From: Bactericera cockerelli
Lineage: Eukaryota; Arthropoda; Insecta; Hemiptera; Triozidae
Direction of reading: 5' to 3'
Assembly: GCA_024516035.1 (NCBI GenBank)
Contig: CM044967.1
Location: 10,109,990-10,173,989, forward strand
Length of the DNA: 64,000 nucleotides
The first letter of the stretch is position 1; every line of letters starts with the position of its first letter. Shown piece by piece: positions 47,891-60,687 of this stretch. The notes under the pieces were generated by a model. The model searched no databases, was not told the origin of the DNA, and saw nothing but the letters and a program-made list of their open reading frames with translations. Both the position numbers and the translations under genes were made by a program.

Positions 47891-49679
47891 TAAATAAATA
47901 AAAACAATATACGTACATACAAACAACATAAATTCATACAAATTATGCGATTTTACACCAATGTTCTTGATGTAAGTACGTATCATTTTATTTTTTGAAG
48001 AAGAAGAATTTCAAAAGTTGCATATTTTGAAGAAGGAAAAAAAGTATAAAGTAAAATATAGATATTTACTATAACTGACATCATTTTGATATTGACCCCA
48101 AGACACAGTACAAATGTTACAGATGTATCAAAGGGTTGGTTACGGCATAACCTACTTTTCGTTAAATTTTTCTTTGTATTTTCTACATTTAAGTTGCAGA
48201 CCCTCTCAAAACCTATTTCGTGTCCTAGAATTTCAGTTTTCATCTTTATTGAAATTTGTTCTAATCAAGTTATAGACTTAAATATTGCACAAATAATATA
48301 CAAAATACTGATAATATATTGGTTGGCCTAAAGTTAAGAAACATCGAGAAGGGATAACTCTTGGATGGGTAGGTACCTACATTAGTTGTTGTTGTAACCA
48401 GCTTGGCTACAGCTGGGGGAAGTGATAATCTCCAGCCAATTTAAGTGGAAAATGTGCGATCAACCATCCTGAGAACTTGGGTCATTTCTTTTCAAGCCAT
48501 TAACTCTTGCGAAACTGAAAGCTCGCCTGGCTTGTTAGGGTCCGTTCTCTGTTTATTGTCCTCTAGCGAGACACTGGTCTTCTCACAGTTTAACGTCCCC
48601 AGGTACTTTAGTTCATTCGGTTTTGTGACTAAATGGTGTGTGTGGTGCATGTGTGTTGGCTTGGCAAAGTAAGTAAAATTCTCTAGTATAGGACTAGGAA
48701 TTTATTCACATAAAAACTACACCACACAAAATTCATGGACCATTCAAACGATGTATTCTTAACTCTATGAAACACTTCTTAGAAATCTGTTCAATATAAT
48801 TTTTAATTCATTGAACTTTTAAAAAGATAAGAGATCTCACCAAAAACACAAATGCCACAAAAGAAAAACCAAGTTAATTAACATTGTCGAGTGGGTCGAG
48901 CATTCGGATTACACTCAAGAGACCCGTATTCATGTTGAGGCAGGGTCAGATTAGTGTAGATCGATAAAATATAGAAACATAAAATTTTAGATACAGTTAA
49001 TAAAATTAATATAAAACACTCAAAATTCATAAAATCATGGATAAAATTTACATTTGTATTCCTGTCACTATCATTGGCCGTTAAAACAATTTACAATAGA
49101 ACTACTTTTGAAAATATATTACAAATTACGACAAAAAACACTAGTTATTTGAACTAAAACATAGAGAAAATTTACATCCATCAAGTCAAATTATTTTAAT
49201 ATCAAGTGTTAAAATTAAGATTCAAGCAAAACTTGAGAAAAAATAATTGCTCTCGAGTTCGAGCCTTGGTTTATACCATTTCATTCGCTTCAAAAGAATG
49301 ATCATATTTTAAGTGCACCTACGACAAAATAGAATACCTGTTAATTCAGTTCCCCTAACAAAATTATTTCTTGAGAATTTTCGACATGATGCTAGGCAAT
49401 GGAATTACTATAATATCACAACTTACACAATTTTCATAACGACCGCCTGTTATGTTTTTCTCTTTTCCAAATCTAAGACCTAATTTCAAAAGTCTTATGT
49501 AACACTATTTGGGATATCGTTTCAAGGAAATGTATAACAGAACATGCCATCATTCTACCATTTTTTTAAAAATCAGACTATAAAATTTATTATTAAAAAC
49601 AAAAAAATAATACAATTTTTACACTGTGCCACTCTTTTTTACTTACAATTCTTTCACTAAATACGAGTACTTATCTGTC

Positions 49680-49685
49680 TTTATT
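49680..49685 (-). terminator. Alh: Candidate polyadenylation signal of the AF10-like gene
   Basis: AATAAA on the minus strand (TTTATT on plus), about 320 nt after the stop codon at 50002-50004. It is the first such hexamer in the 3' region that I saw. Use is inferred. Confidence 0.35.
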
Positions 49686-50001
49686 AACAAAAATGTCATC
49701 TGAGAATATAGAGTAAGACAGAAGTGTAGTATAAAAAATTAAAATCATGGACTCAAATTAGTCTAATTTACCTGGATCTGAAAGCATTGAGAGGCCAATA
49801 TACATATTTTGAATAGAAACTTGGTCCTTCTTTTACATTTGTGTTTTTGGTGGGATAATTATTAGGTCATGTTTTACTTAATATCAGATAGAAGTCCCAT
49901 TGCAATGTTCGGACAAGGCCAGTTTTAAATAAATAAAGAAGTCTAAATCTACTGAGAAATGCAGGACGCTGGTATAGTAGAACCCTAATTCTATGAAAAG
50001 T

Positions 50002-53000
50002 TCAGTTCTGTTTTGAGTGAGGATGAGGTCCTCCTTTGGAGTGATGATCGTTTCTGTTCACCTGGAAAATATATAAAAGTGAGAATGAGATGATAACGAT
50101 TATCAAGTAAATTTGTATTTAATTCTGATAGAAATAAATTTATAAAACTATGACTTGAAGATAGACAATTTTTTTATTTCTTTTACGATATTTCTAGGTT
50201 TACAAGTGTCAATTAACTTACCTGTTGATTGTACATGTGATTCTGATAGTTCATCTGCTGTGATTGTTGTGATGCTCGACTGAAATAAATACATAGCAAT
50301 TGTCCAATTAGTTTTCAGTGACTATGTGTGAATTTAGTGATAAAAGAGCCATATTAAGAAGCCTGTTTTGCACCAGTTTTATTTAGCTTTGCTACACCAA
50401 CGTTCTTCAAATATTCTTCTTAAATTACCTGCCACATTACCGTTCATTTAGTAGCACCAAACACAAGATCGACATAAATATTTTGATATTTTTTAAATAG
50501 AGAGAGGTGTAAATTTTGTTCTAGGAGAACAGATAAGTACTAAATTTTAGCACAAAGTATAAGGTTTTATTAATCATATTTTCTTCTAACTTTGTATAAT
50601 AATAGAAAATAAGAAACCCGGATTTTTATTGAAAAAATTGTTCCCTTGATAAATTTCTATTAGGCAGCGCCTCTAGGTTGTTAAAAACAATAATACTACA
50701 AAAAATATGTTAATTTCTGAGAAAATTTTAAACAAAATGCATACCTATTTAAAAGATAAACTGATACTCACTAGTTTTGCTCCTCTGCATAGTTATCATA
50801 TTCGGCAGTATCATAGCTTGGAGAGCTGCGCATTACCACAGTGCGACCTTGAACTCCAATGTTTCTAAAGTTCAAATTTTGATGTCGCCTAAATGGTAAA
50901 AAGAACAGAAAAATAAAATAAATTGAAAAATATGAAATCCATTGCGGTAATGCTACAAGCCTAATTGTAGCATTACACTCAGAAGAAAAGTTGGATACAA
51001 TTTATATGTATAATTTCATGTCAATATTAAAAACCTCAGACAACCCATTGGAGATTGCATAATGAATCTCTGAGGTAAGACAACGGCAAGCATGGGTATA
51101 AATGGAACAGTACACTTATTGGGTTTATTCAAACTTTCAGAAAGGTTACTGTTGGCAAACAAGCCCCAATGTAAATTTACCCATGAAATAAACTACACAA
51201 CACCGATTTGTCTGCTGGAGTAAATTGAATTTTTAGTTTTACCTCAGCACTATAAAAAAAGTATAATAATCTATTCTAACTAAGGAGCTTGATGTTAATA
51301 GATAGCGATCGAATAAAATGAATAGCTTTTATGATATTAATAAAAGTTGAAAATAATGCAAATTATCTCTATATATAAAACAGAAAAAAGGACTACCTAC
51401 CTACCTACCTACCTAAATATGTTTGTTTGTTTGTCCGGAGTTGTTTAGCCAAAACGGTAAGAGATAGCGAAAAATGTCTCAGAATTGACCCCCCCAAAAC
51501 CATTATCGCTTTGTCCAGAAAAATTATAAAAAGTTCAAAAAGGCATTGCTGTACAGCAGTACGGCCATGCCTTAGTAAATTTGAAATTTAGTCCCGTTGC
51601 AAAGCACGGGCAAACGGCTAGTAATGACTAAAGCAAAAAGAGGCAACTTCAAATAATTATTATTCTTACGGAGATGCTAGTGGCATTCGTTGGTACTGTT
51701 GAGAGGTTGGGTGTTCCATAGGGTGGTTCGGGTAAGATACTCGAGATGAGGGTGGATGCATTGAAGTTGAGATGGGTATTGCGTGGAGAATGGTTGAGTT
51801 ACGCTGCTGAACTTGCTGTGCTTGCTGAAATATTTGAATGAAAATGTGATTATTACTGTGAATAGGTAATAACTGTAAATTCAAAGTTTTAAAAATGTTT
51901 TTCAGAAGAAGAGAATAGTTGGAAATACCATTCATCTTGTAAAAAGAGGATTAACATAATATAGCTTATACCCCACTAGTAGATGATGGGAAACAGTTCT
52001 AGAACTAAGTGCACTTACCTTTCAGGACAGCAAGCCTGTGACTCAAGGAGAAAGAAGGAGGTGGAAGTTGTTGTTGGTATATGAAGATGGAGTTGAAGAA
52101 TTTAGATGAAAGGAAAAGGAAAAAAGACTCCGTACAGTGACATTTTAAATTAATTAGGTATTTAAAAATATTTAATTAATCAATTAAGTATTAATATTTA
52201 TGTTAAACGAAATAAAATTTAAAAATCACCACAAAGACTTTGCAAACAATCACATACCTGCATGGGCGCGGGTGGTGCAATGGACTGGGGTGGAGGCTGC
52301 GGAGGGATGTGGGCAGGGGCAGGAGGCCGCACATTGTTCACTGGTGAAGCGGCTGGGGTCAGCGGTACAGCAAGGCGTGCATTAATAGCGAGTAATTGAT
52401 CACGACGTTGGGTTAAATTCGATACCTGGTCCTCAAGTGAAGCATTCTCAGTGCGAAGTTTATGCAAACAAGTGAGGAGAGCCGCAACTAAAAGTAAAAA
52501 AATAAAATAATTTGAAGTGCTTCATTTAGCTAACAACTAAAAACCTATGAAATTCGTTTTTATTTGTCCACGAAAACTGAGGCATCAGATCGTTATTATT
52601 GTTCCTATCTATCTATCTATGGATTTTGTTGTTGTTGTACCATACTGAGCTTACTCATACATCACTTGCCTGAGCCACTTGTCGAAAAGGTCGTTACTTG
52701 ATAAGACTCCTAAATTACTTGACATAAGTGAGAATCAAACAGTAACCTCATCATTTGCGTAAACAACCAACTGTGTAAACACCGAGCCATTGAGCTTAAA
52801 AAATATGTTTAATATTTATCATCACTTTCGTGACATCACTCAAGCTTACACTGCTAAATTTTTACTAAACTTAAACTTGGGACTCAAACAAGTTTGCTAC
52901 CTTATCGATCGAATTCGGCAAGCTATTGAGTTTGAAAGAATATATAATGTAGAAATACAAATAGTAAAATGTAATTAATAGACTAATAATACTCACTATC

Positions 53001-56000
53001 ATAGTTCTGTGCCTGCTCCATCAGGAACTGACTCCCGAGTTCCCACTGACGCTCCAAGAGTTGATCTAGACTTGGAGGCATTGAAGAAGACAGCAGAGCA
53101 CTCCACGGGGTAGCATTGGTACTAGGACCACCACTAGTGGAATTACCACCAGTAGAGCTATTGGATGAAGTCTGAGGAGCAGTATTTGCGCTTGTTTCGG
53201 ATTGCGCCTATTAGAGAGAAGAAAAAAATATCTCATAAGGACCCAACAAGAAAATTTGAATGTTTTATGTAATGGTAATTCATTTTATTTATACTGCGCA
53301 TTGGATCCTACTCTATTAATAAGAATATTATCGCCTTAAATGCATTGTGTTCAAAAAGTCCAGCAACAGCTAATAATTGATGATTTTTTTAATTGATATT
53401 CTATGTTTTTTTTTTTTAATTATTTGAGAATTCGACTCCGGAGGCAAATTTAACAGGCCACCATTTTACATTGGTAAGCGATAAAGATTCCGTTTTTTTT
53501 GTTCCGGCAGTAAGACTAACATGTATTATTAGGTCATCAAAATTCCAAATGGGTGGAGAAATTTTTATTTCCCAATTGGGTTTTGAACCCTCGACCTCTT
53601 AATTACCAGACCGACGGTGACTCTTTTTTATTTCAGAAAAGTTAATGGAGACTGCAGTAATAATAACTACCCAGATGTGAACAATTTGTCAGTCACTGGG
53701 GGGTGCTGACCCTAGGGTCTCAGCAAGAAGTTAATAACTGGATGGTTACAGATTTCAACAATGTCCAAGAAGTGAGGACAGAGTATATTGTGAAAAAAAA
53801 AAAAAAAAAATACCTGAGCAGAATTGCGGGTAAGAAGTGGTGGTCCCACAAGTTGAGTTGAATTCAGATTAGGTTCAGCAGTGTAGATAGAGTGAGCTTC
53901 GATCTCAGAATTGAGAGTTTCTGTCATCTTTTGAGCCATAGTGGAATTTGGGTTGAGTTGGTTGCCGAGCATTATATGTGGAGCAGCTGTGCCATTTTGA
54001 ATTCTGTGAACAAAAAAACAAACAAAATTCATATAAATACCTCAACAAAGTTTTGTAACAATCTTATTTCACTTTTTCTGTTATCTCATCTTCTGTTATC
54101 TAACAAACATTACGAACATTAGTTAGACACAAAACAAAGTTTTCCCCATCTAAGACAATACGCAAAATCTAGACTTAGCTTCACAGAGGTATAACAAAAA
54201 CGTCTATTACTTCCGCTCTTAATGACTGACCTAATTCACAACCCGAATTTATAAATATTTCGGATGCCTGGGACACGATCTACTGATATCTTAAGTTCTT
54301 CAACTGAAATTGACATGGTCTTACATTTTCTTAGCACTACTCTCCTCGGCAGTGTTGACAAGAGAAGCTGGACTCGCTGTTTCTGATGGACTTGTTAACT
54401 GGGGTTTACTGGTTTCTACACCAGCATCAGTTTTGTACCGTCTCGTTTCTTCTGGACTCGATTCAGGCGTTATTTTTTCGTATATTGATTCTTGAGCACT
54501 GTAATGGGATAAAGTTTTAAAAAATAGTGTGAATATCAAACGAATTTCCTGATCTAAACGAAAATTGGACGGAATACTGCCCCACTAATGGCTATATTGA
54601 TAACTTTTACTACAACTCCAATCAGGATATGAGTTTTCAACAGGCTTAAGTTTTTACAGGTCATTTTTTCCTAAAATGTCCTTGCATGGCATCGAATTTT
54701 CAGCTCTCTATCATATTATTTTTCTACAAAAACGTTTAAAATGAAAACTAAAATAATTATTATTTCTGTAACTTTTGATAGTTGAAGATCATCCTACAGA
54801 AATGACATCACAATTCCTATCCAAACATATTCTGTTATTCTATTTTACATTATGCATTCAACAATTTCATCATAGCAAACATAACAAAAAATAAAACTTA
54901 GTACATTTCACTCACCTTGTAGCAGAGTTGATAGATTGAGGCTCAGGCTCCGTTGTTTCTGCACCCTCTTTGGGCATATAATTGGGACTCAGTGATATGG
55001 ACACCACTATAGCTTTTGTATCTGCAGATTGGGAATTAGAGTTTCCCAAATTTACTCCACCTATGCATAAAAATATAAAATAATAATTAATACTTCATCA
55101 TCATTACGTTATCATCATTACGGTAAAAAATATTAGGGCTGTCGGCTAAGAAAGCTCTTTGTCACTGCGACCTTAATAGATCTTTTGTGACATGCTGTTG
55201 TAACTCTAAAAGTGATCTTATGTTTTAATGTAGCTGAAGATTCTCTATAAGGACTGGTGTTAAAGTCCGCCTTGAGAAGAATTTCAGTTGAGTGTGAAAG
55301 GCTGCTTCACATTCACATAGAATGTGTTTTGCTGTCTCTGGGGCCTCTTTATTGATACAGTATTTTGGGTCTTGAGTTTTTCCCAGTAACGATTCGTAAT
55401 TCCTCTTTGCTTAGATAGAGTATTTCTTTTGCTCTTTTAGGCGAGTGAGTTATGAATATTTTAGGCTGCCTAAGACCAGGACTCTTAATTTTTTTCAGAA
55501 ATACTTCTTTCACACAGACTTCAGGGCATTGAGAAGCAGTTGGGGCTTTGAAAAGTAGTTGGGGTTTCAGATGCCACCTCTGTACTCTCGAGAGAGTATA
55601 GTTGAGTTTGTTGGCATCTTCTACCTCTTCTGCTCCGTTAGCAGGACCACTCATGCGTTTCTTCTGAACGAGCCCTTTTTGGAGCTTTCTTTACTAGGAA
55701 GTGGCTCAACAGCTTTTGCCTGACCTCTTGTGGATTGAGGCTTTGTTTGAGCAGCCATTTGAACCACTTCCCAGCAGCTCCTGAGAATTTTATGAAGATC
55801 TCTTTGATTTGAAGCTTTTCAACAGCTTCTGAGAGATTCTTGTTACTTTGGTCGTCAGATTGGTCGACGTCCATTTCACTGTCAGAACTTTTTAATAGCT
55901 CATCTGATTGAACCTGCTCATACCTGTGGACAGAAAAAGTCAACTGCAGCAGAGCCACAGGATTTAATGCAGCAAGATAAATTGAAGTAGACTTGATTAC

Positions 56001-56252
56001 TGTGACAGTCTTCCAATGTTCTCTATTCTGTGCAAAAAAAATAATTTTGCATATTAACACTTCATTCTCTTTTTACTTCCGAAAAAATCTAATATTAGAA
56101 ATCGGAAGTATTTTCATATTTCTGGACGTTTCATAACCTCCTGAGTAGCTTTGGTTTAGTGTCTGTCTTTCTGTCTGTTGACTACATTCCCTGTAACGCG
56201 CAAATCTCAGAAACTACTGAACTGAATTGACGATTTTTTTTTACATTTGCGA

Positions 56253-56283
<31 letters not shown>

Positions 56284-59200
56284 ATTTATACTCCATTATT
56301 GATGCAGGGACGGACGAACTGGGAACCATCGTTCAGGATGACGCCACCCTACGATGATTGCAGTTCATGCCACAATCTTGTGAAATGTATGGATGTTTCA
56401 AATAATAATTACCTGATGAAGGTTGAGATCCTCGAGACGTAGGGTTAGGATTTGGCATGAGCACAGAGTTCTGTTGAGGATTATATCGCATACCCTCACT
56501 AGCTATGGTTTTGTTTTGTGTTGGCTCAGAACTTGTTAGTTGGTCAGTAGATTTTCTATCAGATGGTGAGAGCATCAAGTCAAAGCCACCAAATTTGAAA
56601 GTAGAACGAGGCTTTTTGTCTTCGAGAGTATCCAAGCCACCTGTTCTGCGTTTGCGAACTTTCGAGCCTAGGGCAGAGAATTGAATAGAGAACAATATGA
56701 TTAAGAAGATTTAATTAGTCTGAGGAGAAAATGTTGTCTTTCAGGGTAGAACGGAAGTAGATTTCGAACCTCTTTGGTATAAAAAATTTGATTAGTACTT
56801 AATTGGTGCCACATAGGGCGACTTCATCATTATGGACCCATACACACAGATACACCAAAAAAAAACGAACACAACACATTCAACCAGCTGCAGACCCACA
56901 CACAATAGAAACATTACATACACAACACACTGAAAAACGCAATCTAGGAAGCATTGAAGATTGGTAGAGTGAGAGTGAGGCAAAGAAAACACATTTACAA
57001 ACACAAACAAATTTACCTTGAACAATCTCTCAATATTTTGCTATCACAGTGCACACACAACACTCATACATAGAAACTATCTCAAATCCTCTGATAATAT
57101 AATCAACAAATTCAAAGGGAAGTATTTTCTGAAAATAAAAATAATATCAATATCCCTAATTGCTTCGTTAACAAAATGGCCAGAACTTCAATTCATGCAT
57201 TTTAGACTTTAGATTTTTTCATTGAGAAAACATGTTAAATTTAACTAGCATTAAACCTCATCATTGTCTTGCAACCCTGATCATTTCGTCTAATCAATAT
57301 GGAATCACAAAATAATCCATCCATATTTCTCTTATTGTAGACTTTTAGTAAGAAATATATTTTGCTTTTTGAAAACCAAAACATGATACACTTCTTCTAA
57401 GATTGTGTACAAGACATTGATCCTGAAACTATTTCATGTTTATTTGTATTAAAGTTTCTTTTTTCTTACTGTTATCTGTTCTACTATCAGCATTGACATC
57501 ACTAGGGTTAGGACAAGATGTGGAAGCAACAGATAGAGATAGAAGATTCATTGCATTCTCATTGCTCTCTATTTTAGAATCTGGAGTATTAGATGTGCTC
57601 TTTTTTCGCTTGGGAACAGTCTTACTAGATGAACAGCTGTCTGAGGAAGCATTTTGATTTGATTGACTTGGTAAGGATAAATCTTTGTCTGGTTCAGATG
57701 AAGCAGGTCGATATGGAGGAATTGGTTTTATGTTGGCTCCTTTCTTCTGAAAATAAAATAACCAAAGTTAGAGGCCATAGATATACTGTCAATAAGTCTT
57801 AAAATTTATAAAGACTTGATTTTTTTTTCTTCTCATATTGAGTATTTTTTACAAATATTTTTTTTATTTATTATAATGCAATGTCAGTGTTAACAAAAAT
57901 TATATTTGTGTTATCCACTTTCGTGGTGTCACAACTACTCAAATTCCCTTGACTATATATTTGCTGTACTTGAGAGTTGATCTGCCAACCTCCAGGTTAC
58001 AAGTTTGCCACCTATTCCAAACTACAGTCAGTGTCAACAAAATAAACCTGAAATTAATATTTTTCATTTCTAAAGTTACTCTAAATGATATGATGAAAAA
58101 ATGTCTCAAAAGCTCATGATGAAACACCTAAATTAGACCCTATCAAACCATCAATTTTATTGTATCAGATGCATTTCAGGGCTACAAAATAAAAAAAGCT
58201 GTGAAACACTATTTTTTGTTTTTTCTTTTCTTTTTAAGGCTTGAATCTAATACACATACCCTGACAAGTTTAGAGTAGTGATGAGAACAATATCCACAGT
58301 ACTTGACATTGTCTAAATAGTTTCCAGCTTCCTCGCATAACAAGCCTTGAGTTTGGGCACATGTCACATGAAACTGTTGTCTGCAGCCTGGTTTATTGCA
58401 CATCATACACGCTCCAAACTTGGATCGACTTGTTTTGTGGCCATTCTCTTCACATATGTAGCAAACCTGTTAAAAGGTAAAATTAAAATATTTTAAAATC
58501 ATATGACATTCTAAACCAATTTCTCAAACTAAGAAAACACCATGTTAAAATCTTGGCACTTTTTGTTTTTCCATCAATTTGATCCAAGTTTGTTTCTGTT
58601 TCGTTAAAGCAAATTTTAACCTGCCATTGAAGGTAGGGCAAGACCATAGAAACATTAAAGTTTTTTTCTCCATTGATTATGAAATTTAATGAAAAATCTT
58701 ACAACACATATCTTTGTCAGTGTTGGTATACTTCCTTATTAAATTATGTATTACCTTATTGAACCTCTCTGGGGGGATTTCTTCCAGTAAAATAGGCTCC
58801 ATACTTGTGACATTTCCAAAACGTACTTCTGGTATATAAAGAGCACACACCACATGGGCCCATCCATTGTTATCAGTTCTTTTAAGAGCACCATCTTTTG
58901 TTGGGCACAACTCGCATCTCTGTAGAGAAAAATAAGATTTTGCATATTTACTTTCAAATTGCCATAATTGTCAGAAATTTATCTTCATGTATTTCTGCTG
59001 GAGAGAGTTTCAAATCTTGTATTTTGCAAGTTTACATTTTTCTTTCCATGATTTGCAATAATTTTTCCTCAATTTTTTGTTGTATTGAGTGTAAATCCTT
59101 AATCAGCCCCATGGAAATACAAGGTGTCAAAGGGAAGAACAGACTGTGTTCTTCTGTAACCAAACACTTTGGCTTTTAAAGATTAATTATTTTACTTATT

Positions 59201-60687
59201 GTGTATTATTAATATAAAACTCACCACTTTGGTGGACTTTTCTTGAGATTCACATTTCCTGCAGAACCAATTTCCAAGAGGAACAGTGACTATGCCATAA
59301 CATGCTGAGAAACAGAGAAGCAAAAGACATGTACCAATAGAAAAAAAACTAATGAAATAGTAAAATATTGATTCTATACTGCAATACTTATGTCAGTCTT
59401 TGTGGAGTAATGGTTGTGACTACTGCCTGTAGTCCAGAGATCCCAAGTTTGATTCCCCATTGAGACAGACTATTCAAAGATTTTTTTTTTTCTTTTCTGA
59501 GGCTGGTATTTCAGGCCCTACCCAGGCTCGGTGATGTTCATGTGGGTAGCTGGTACAATTCTAAGCAAATGGAGGATAAAACTCCTGCTCTGACTACTTT
59601 AAATCCACCAGACAATATACCTAAAAGATCCCCTGCATAAATTTCTGTCATAGTATTAGTAAAACTCTTTAGGCACAACAGAGATCTATAAATACCTATG
59701 TAGCTCATTTTTAGCCACATAACTCTCCTTTTCTACAGGTTACATTGAAAATGATATTTGCGATTCTGACTATTCCCGGCCCAACCCAGGCTGGCTGAGG
59801 TTAACTTCCAACAAATGCAGGGTAAAATGCCTATTGCTATACCTACCTTATTATGATGACCTTTGAAGCTGAAAAGGACGTTACACCCCAAAACATAACG
59901 TAAATAGTAACCAGTTAAGAGATATTGATAATAATAATACTCTTTAGTGGAAGTTAACCACCAGACAAGGTTAATGCTCAGAGCATTTTCTACCACCTAA
60001 CTCTCAGTGTCTTATTATTAAGTGGTCACAAACACAAACTCACGAGGAAAATTGCATGCACTGGGTGGTATTTGAACCAATGGATCCTATTGCTACTTGA
60101 ATTACCACACTAGCACATTAACCACTTGACTACAAGTGCACGTTATGTCATACATCATACTTCAATAAGGTTGAGGGAGGCAAACAATAATATTATTTCA
60201 GAGTTTAGGACACTGTTTTGTGACTTCTAGAAAAGTTGCACTGGCATAGTAAAACATAAAACTAAATGCAAAACCTTTTTAGGCCATAAATTAATAATAA
60301 GTACAACATAGTACCTAGTTGTTGTTTCTTGGAGGCTTTCTTTGAAAAATGATTTAGCTAGATAAGATGATTGTTTAAATTTAAATTACTTATTGTTTCA
60401 ACACTTGAATATTGAATTCAATTTCAGTCCCTAAGTTCCCTGACATTGACTATTTTCAAGTAAATTCTTTACAAAAATTGATGATAAAACTATGAATCAT
60501 GTCACATGATAATGTATCAGATATCAGTTAAAATGGAAATATAATAATCTTAATTTTAAAACATCTTACCTTGATGAACTGCAACGTTACATCCTTGCCC
60601 ATCGCAGTACACTAAAGGATTCTCTGCCCATCCACTATCATCAGAACAAACACAGCAACCGCCCAACATCTCCTTCATGCTCTTCAT
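50002..60687 (-). CDS. Alh: AF10/AF17 (Alhambra) homologue, 15 coding exons
   Basis: Exons, 5' to 3': 60570-60687, 59225-59304, 58755-58919, 58260-58466, 57470-57746, 56413-56667, 54916-55060, 54325-54498, 53814-54003, 52997-53207, 52258-52487, 51670-51824, 50772-50888, 50222-50279 and 50002-50061. All borders are GT/AG and phases close to 813 residues. ATG 60687 has an in-frame TAG 24 nt upstream. Residues 1-190 form the PZP module: PHD finger ([20 protein letters not shown]), zinc knuckle (CRKCESQE) and extended PHD ([20 protein letters not shown] to [14 protein letters not shown]). Basic PKRKK and VRKRR are likely NLSs. Residues about 583-650 carry the octapeptide motif and leucine zipper ([18 protein letters not shown], then [16 protein letters not shown]). 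In AF10, PZP reads unmodified H3K27 and OM-LZ binds DOT1L to promote H3K79 methylation. It is shorter than human AF10 (over 1,000 residues). Confidence 0.93.
51366..51621 (+). mobile_element. Non-autonomous Helitron, 256 bp, in AF10-like intron 12
   Basis: It starts TCTCTATATATAAAA after host A (51365) and ends in CTAG before host T (51622), as Helitrons do (5' TC, 3' CTRR, A/T target). A hairpin CCCGTTGCAAAGCACGGG precedes the end by 8 nt. (CTAC)n lies near the 5' end. It sits 48 bp beyond the donor of AF10-like exon 12. No coding content. Confidence 0.85.
52258..53207 (-). other. Alh: OM-LZ (DOT1L-binding) coding exons 10-11 of the AF10-like gene
   Basis: Exon 10 (52997-53207) ends with the octapeptide region [20 protein letters not shown]. 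Exon 11 (52258-52487) starts with the heptad-rich zipper ([20 protein letters not shown], then [19 protein letters not shown]) and continues into a Pro/Ala-rich tail. An intron thus separates the two halves. Both match vertebrate AF10/AF17 in order and spacing. Confidence 0.88.
53285..53630 (-). mobile_element. tRNA-derived SINE, family A, broken copy in an AF10-like intron
   Basis: TTTATACTGCGCATTGGATC (tail side) and TTCCGGCAGTAAGACTAAC through TTTTGAACCCTCGACCTC (reversed B box) are separated by about 160 bp of other sequence (TGTGTTCAAAAAGTCCAGCA ...). Related sequence occurs near 61650 (GTGTTCATAAAAACCAGCAA), so the interruption is itself a repeat. Confidence 0.5.
55140..55980 (-). pseudogene. 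Internally deleted non-LTR retrotransposon relic in AF10-like intron 6
   Basis: Two overlapping frames (55638-56060 and 55349-55654) and a third piece below 55350 read as one damaged element. The last part gives [20 protein letters not shown], the Cys/His tail that follows RNase H in Jockey-type LINEs (...ETAEHILCECP). The upstream part is acidic then basic ([25 protein letters not shown]), possibly from a gag-like ORF1. There is no RT palm, so a large internal deletion is inferred. AF10-like exons 6 and 7 join in phase without it. Confidence 0.5.
56078..56215. mobile_element. Second copy of the palindrome-started repeat (see 15565)
   Basis: ACTTCCGAAAAAATCTAATA, TTAGAAATCGGAAGTATT, CTGGACGTTTCATAACCTCC and CCCTGTAACGCGCAAATCTC match the element at 15565 in order. 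It is followed by an A run at 56257-56280. Confidence 0.6.
57885..58035 (-). mobile_element. tRNA-derived SINE, family D, in AF10-like intron 4
   Basis: GTTAACAAAAATTATATTTG, GTGGTGTCACAACTACTC and the head near ACTTGAGAGTTGATCTGCCA and CCTCCAGGTTACAAGTTTG match the reversed family-D order, in a diverged form. Confidence 0.5.
59390..59640 (+). mobile_element. tRNA-derived SINE, fifth type (E), in AF10-like intron 1
   Basis: GTGGAGTAATGGTTGTGACT and TCCCAAGTTTGATTCCCCAT form a tRNA-like head with a B-box-like GTTTGATTCCC. The body includes CAGGCCCTACCCAGGCTCGG and CAAATGGAGGATAAAACTCC. The same body recurs at about 59768-59832 (CGGCCCAACCCAGGCTGGCT ... GCAGGGTAAAATGCC). Confidence 0.5.
59930..60145 (-). 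mobile_element. tRNA-derived SINE, family B, in AF10-like intron 1
   Basis: ATACTCTTTAGTGGAAGTTA, CATTTTCTACCACCTAACTC, TATTATTAAGTGGTCACAAA, GGGTGGTATTTGAACCAATG (reversed B box) and CATTAACCACTTGACTACAA (reversed A box). A near-complete copy. Confidence 0.75.

Larger units (their letters stand above)
45315..50001. other. AT-rich spacer between putative exons and AF10-like gene
   Basis: Contains the 3' UTR of the AF10-like gene at its right edge and one diverged family-C SINE (47617-47890). Beside that SINE a minus-strand frame (47337-47606) has KCKGCCRSFVSNITSQ, which resembles the CxxC segment of the putative exon at 45131-45314. I could not establish it as an exon. Nothing else recognisable. 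Confidence 0.5.
58260..60687 (-). other. Alh: PZP-coding exons 1-4 of the AF10-like gene
   Basis: Four exons encode residues 1-190. Exon 1 holds the first PHD zinc ligands (CCVC, CDGQGC, H38). Exon 2 completes the PHD and starts the knuckle ([19 protein letters not shown]). Exon 3 holds the knuckle-to-ePHD segment ([21 protein letters not shown]). Exon 4 completes the ePHD ([36 protein letters not shown]). I saw no missing Cys or His ligand. Confidence 0.9.

Noticed and set aside
55638..56060. Extra coding exon of the AF10-like gene, because a pyrimidine-rich acceptor precedes [13 protein letters not shown]
   Set aside because: Exons 6 (56413-56667) and 7 (54916-55060) join in exact phase without it, the frame runs to a stop with no donor, and adjoining sequence is retroelement-like.
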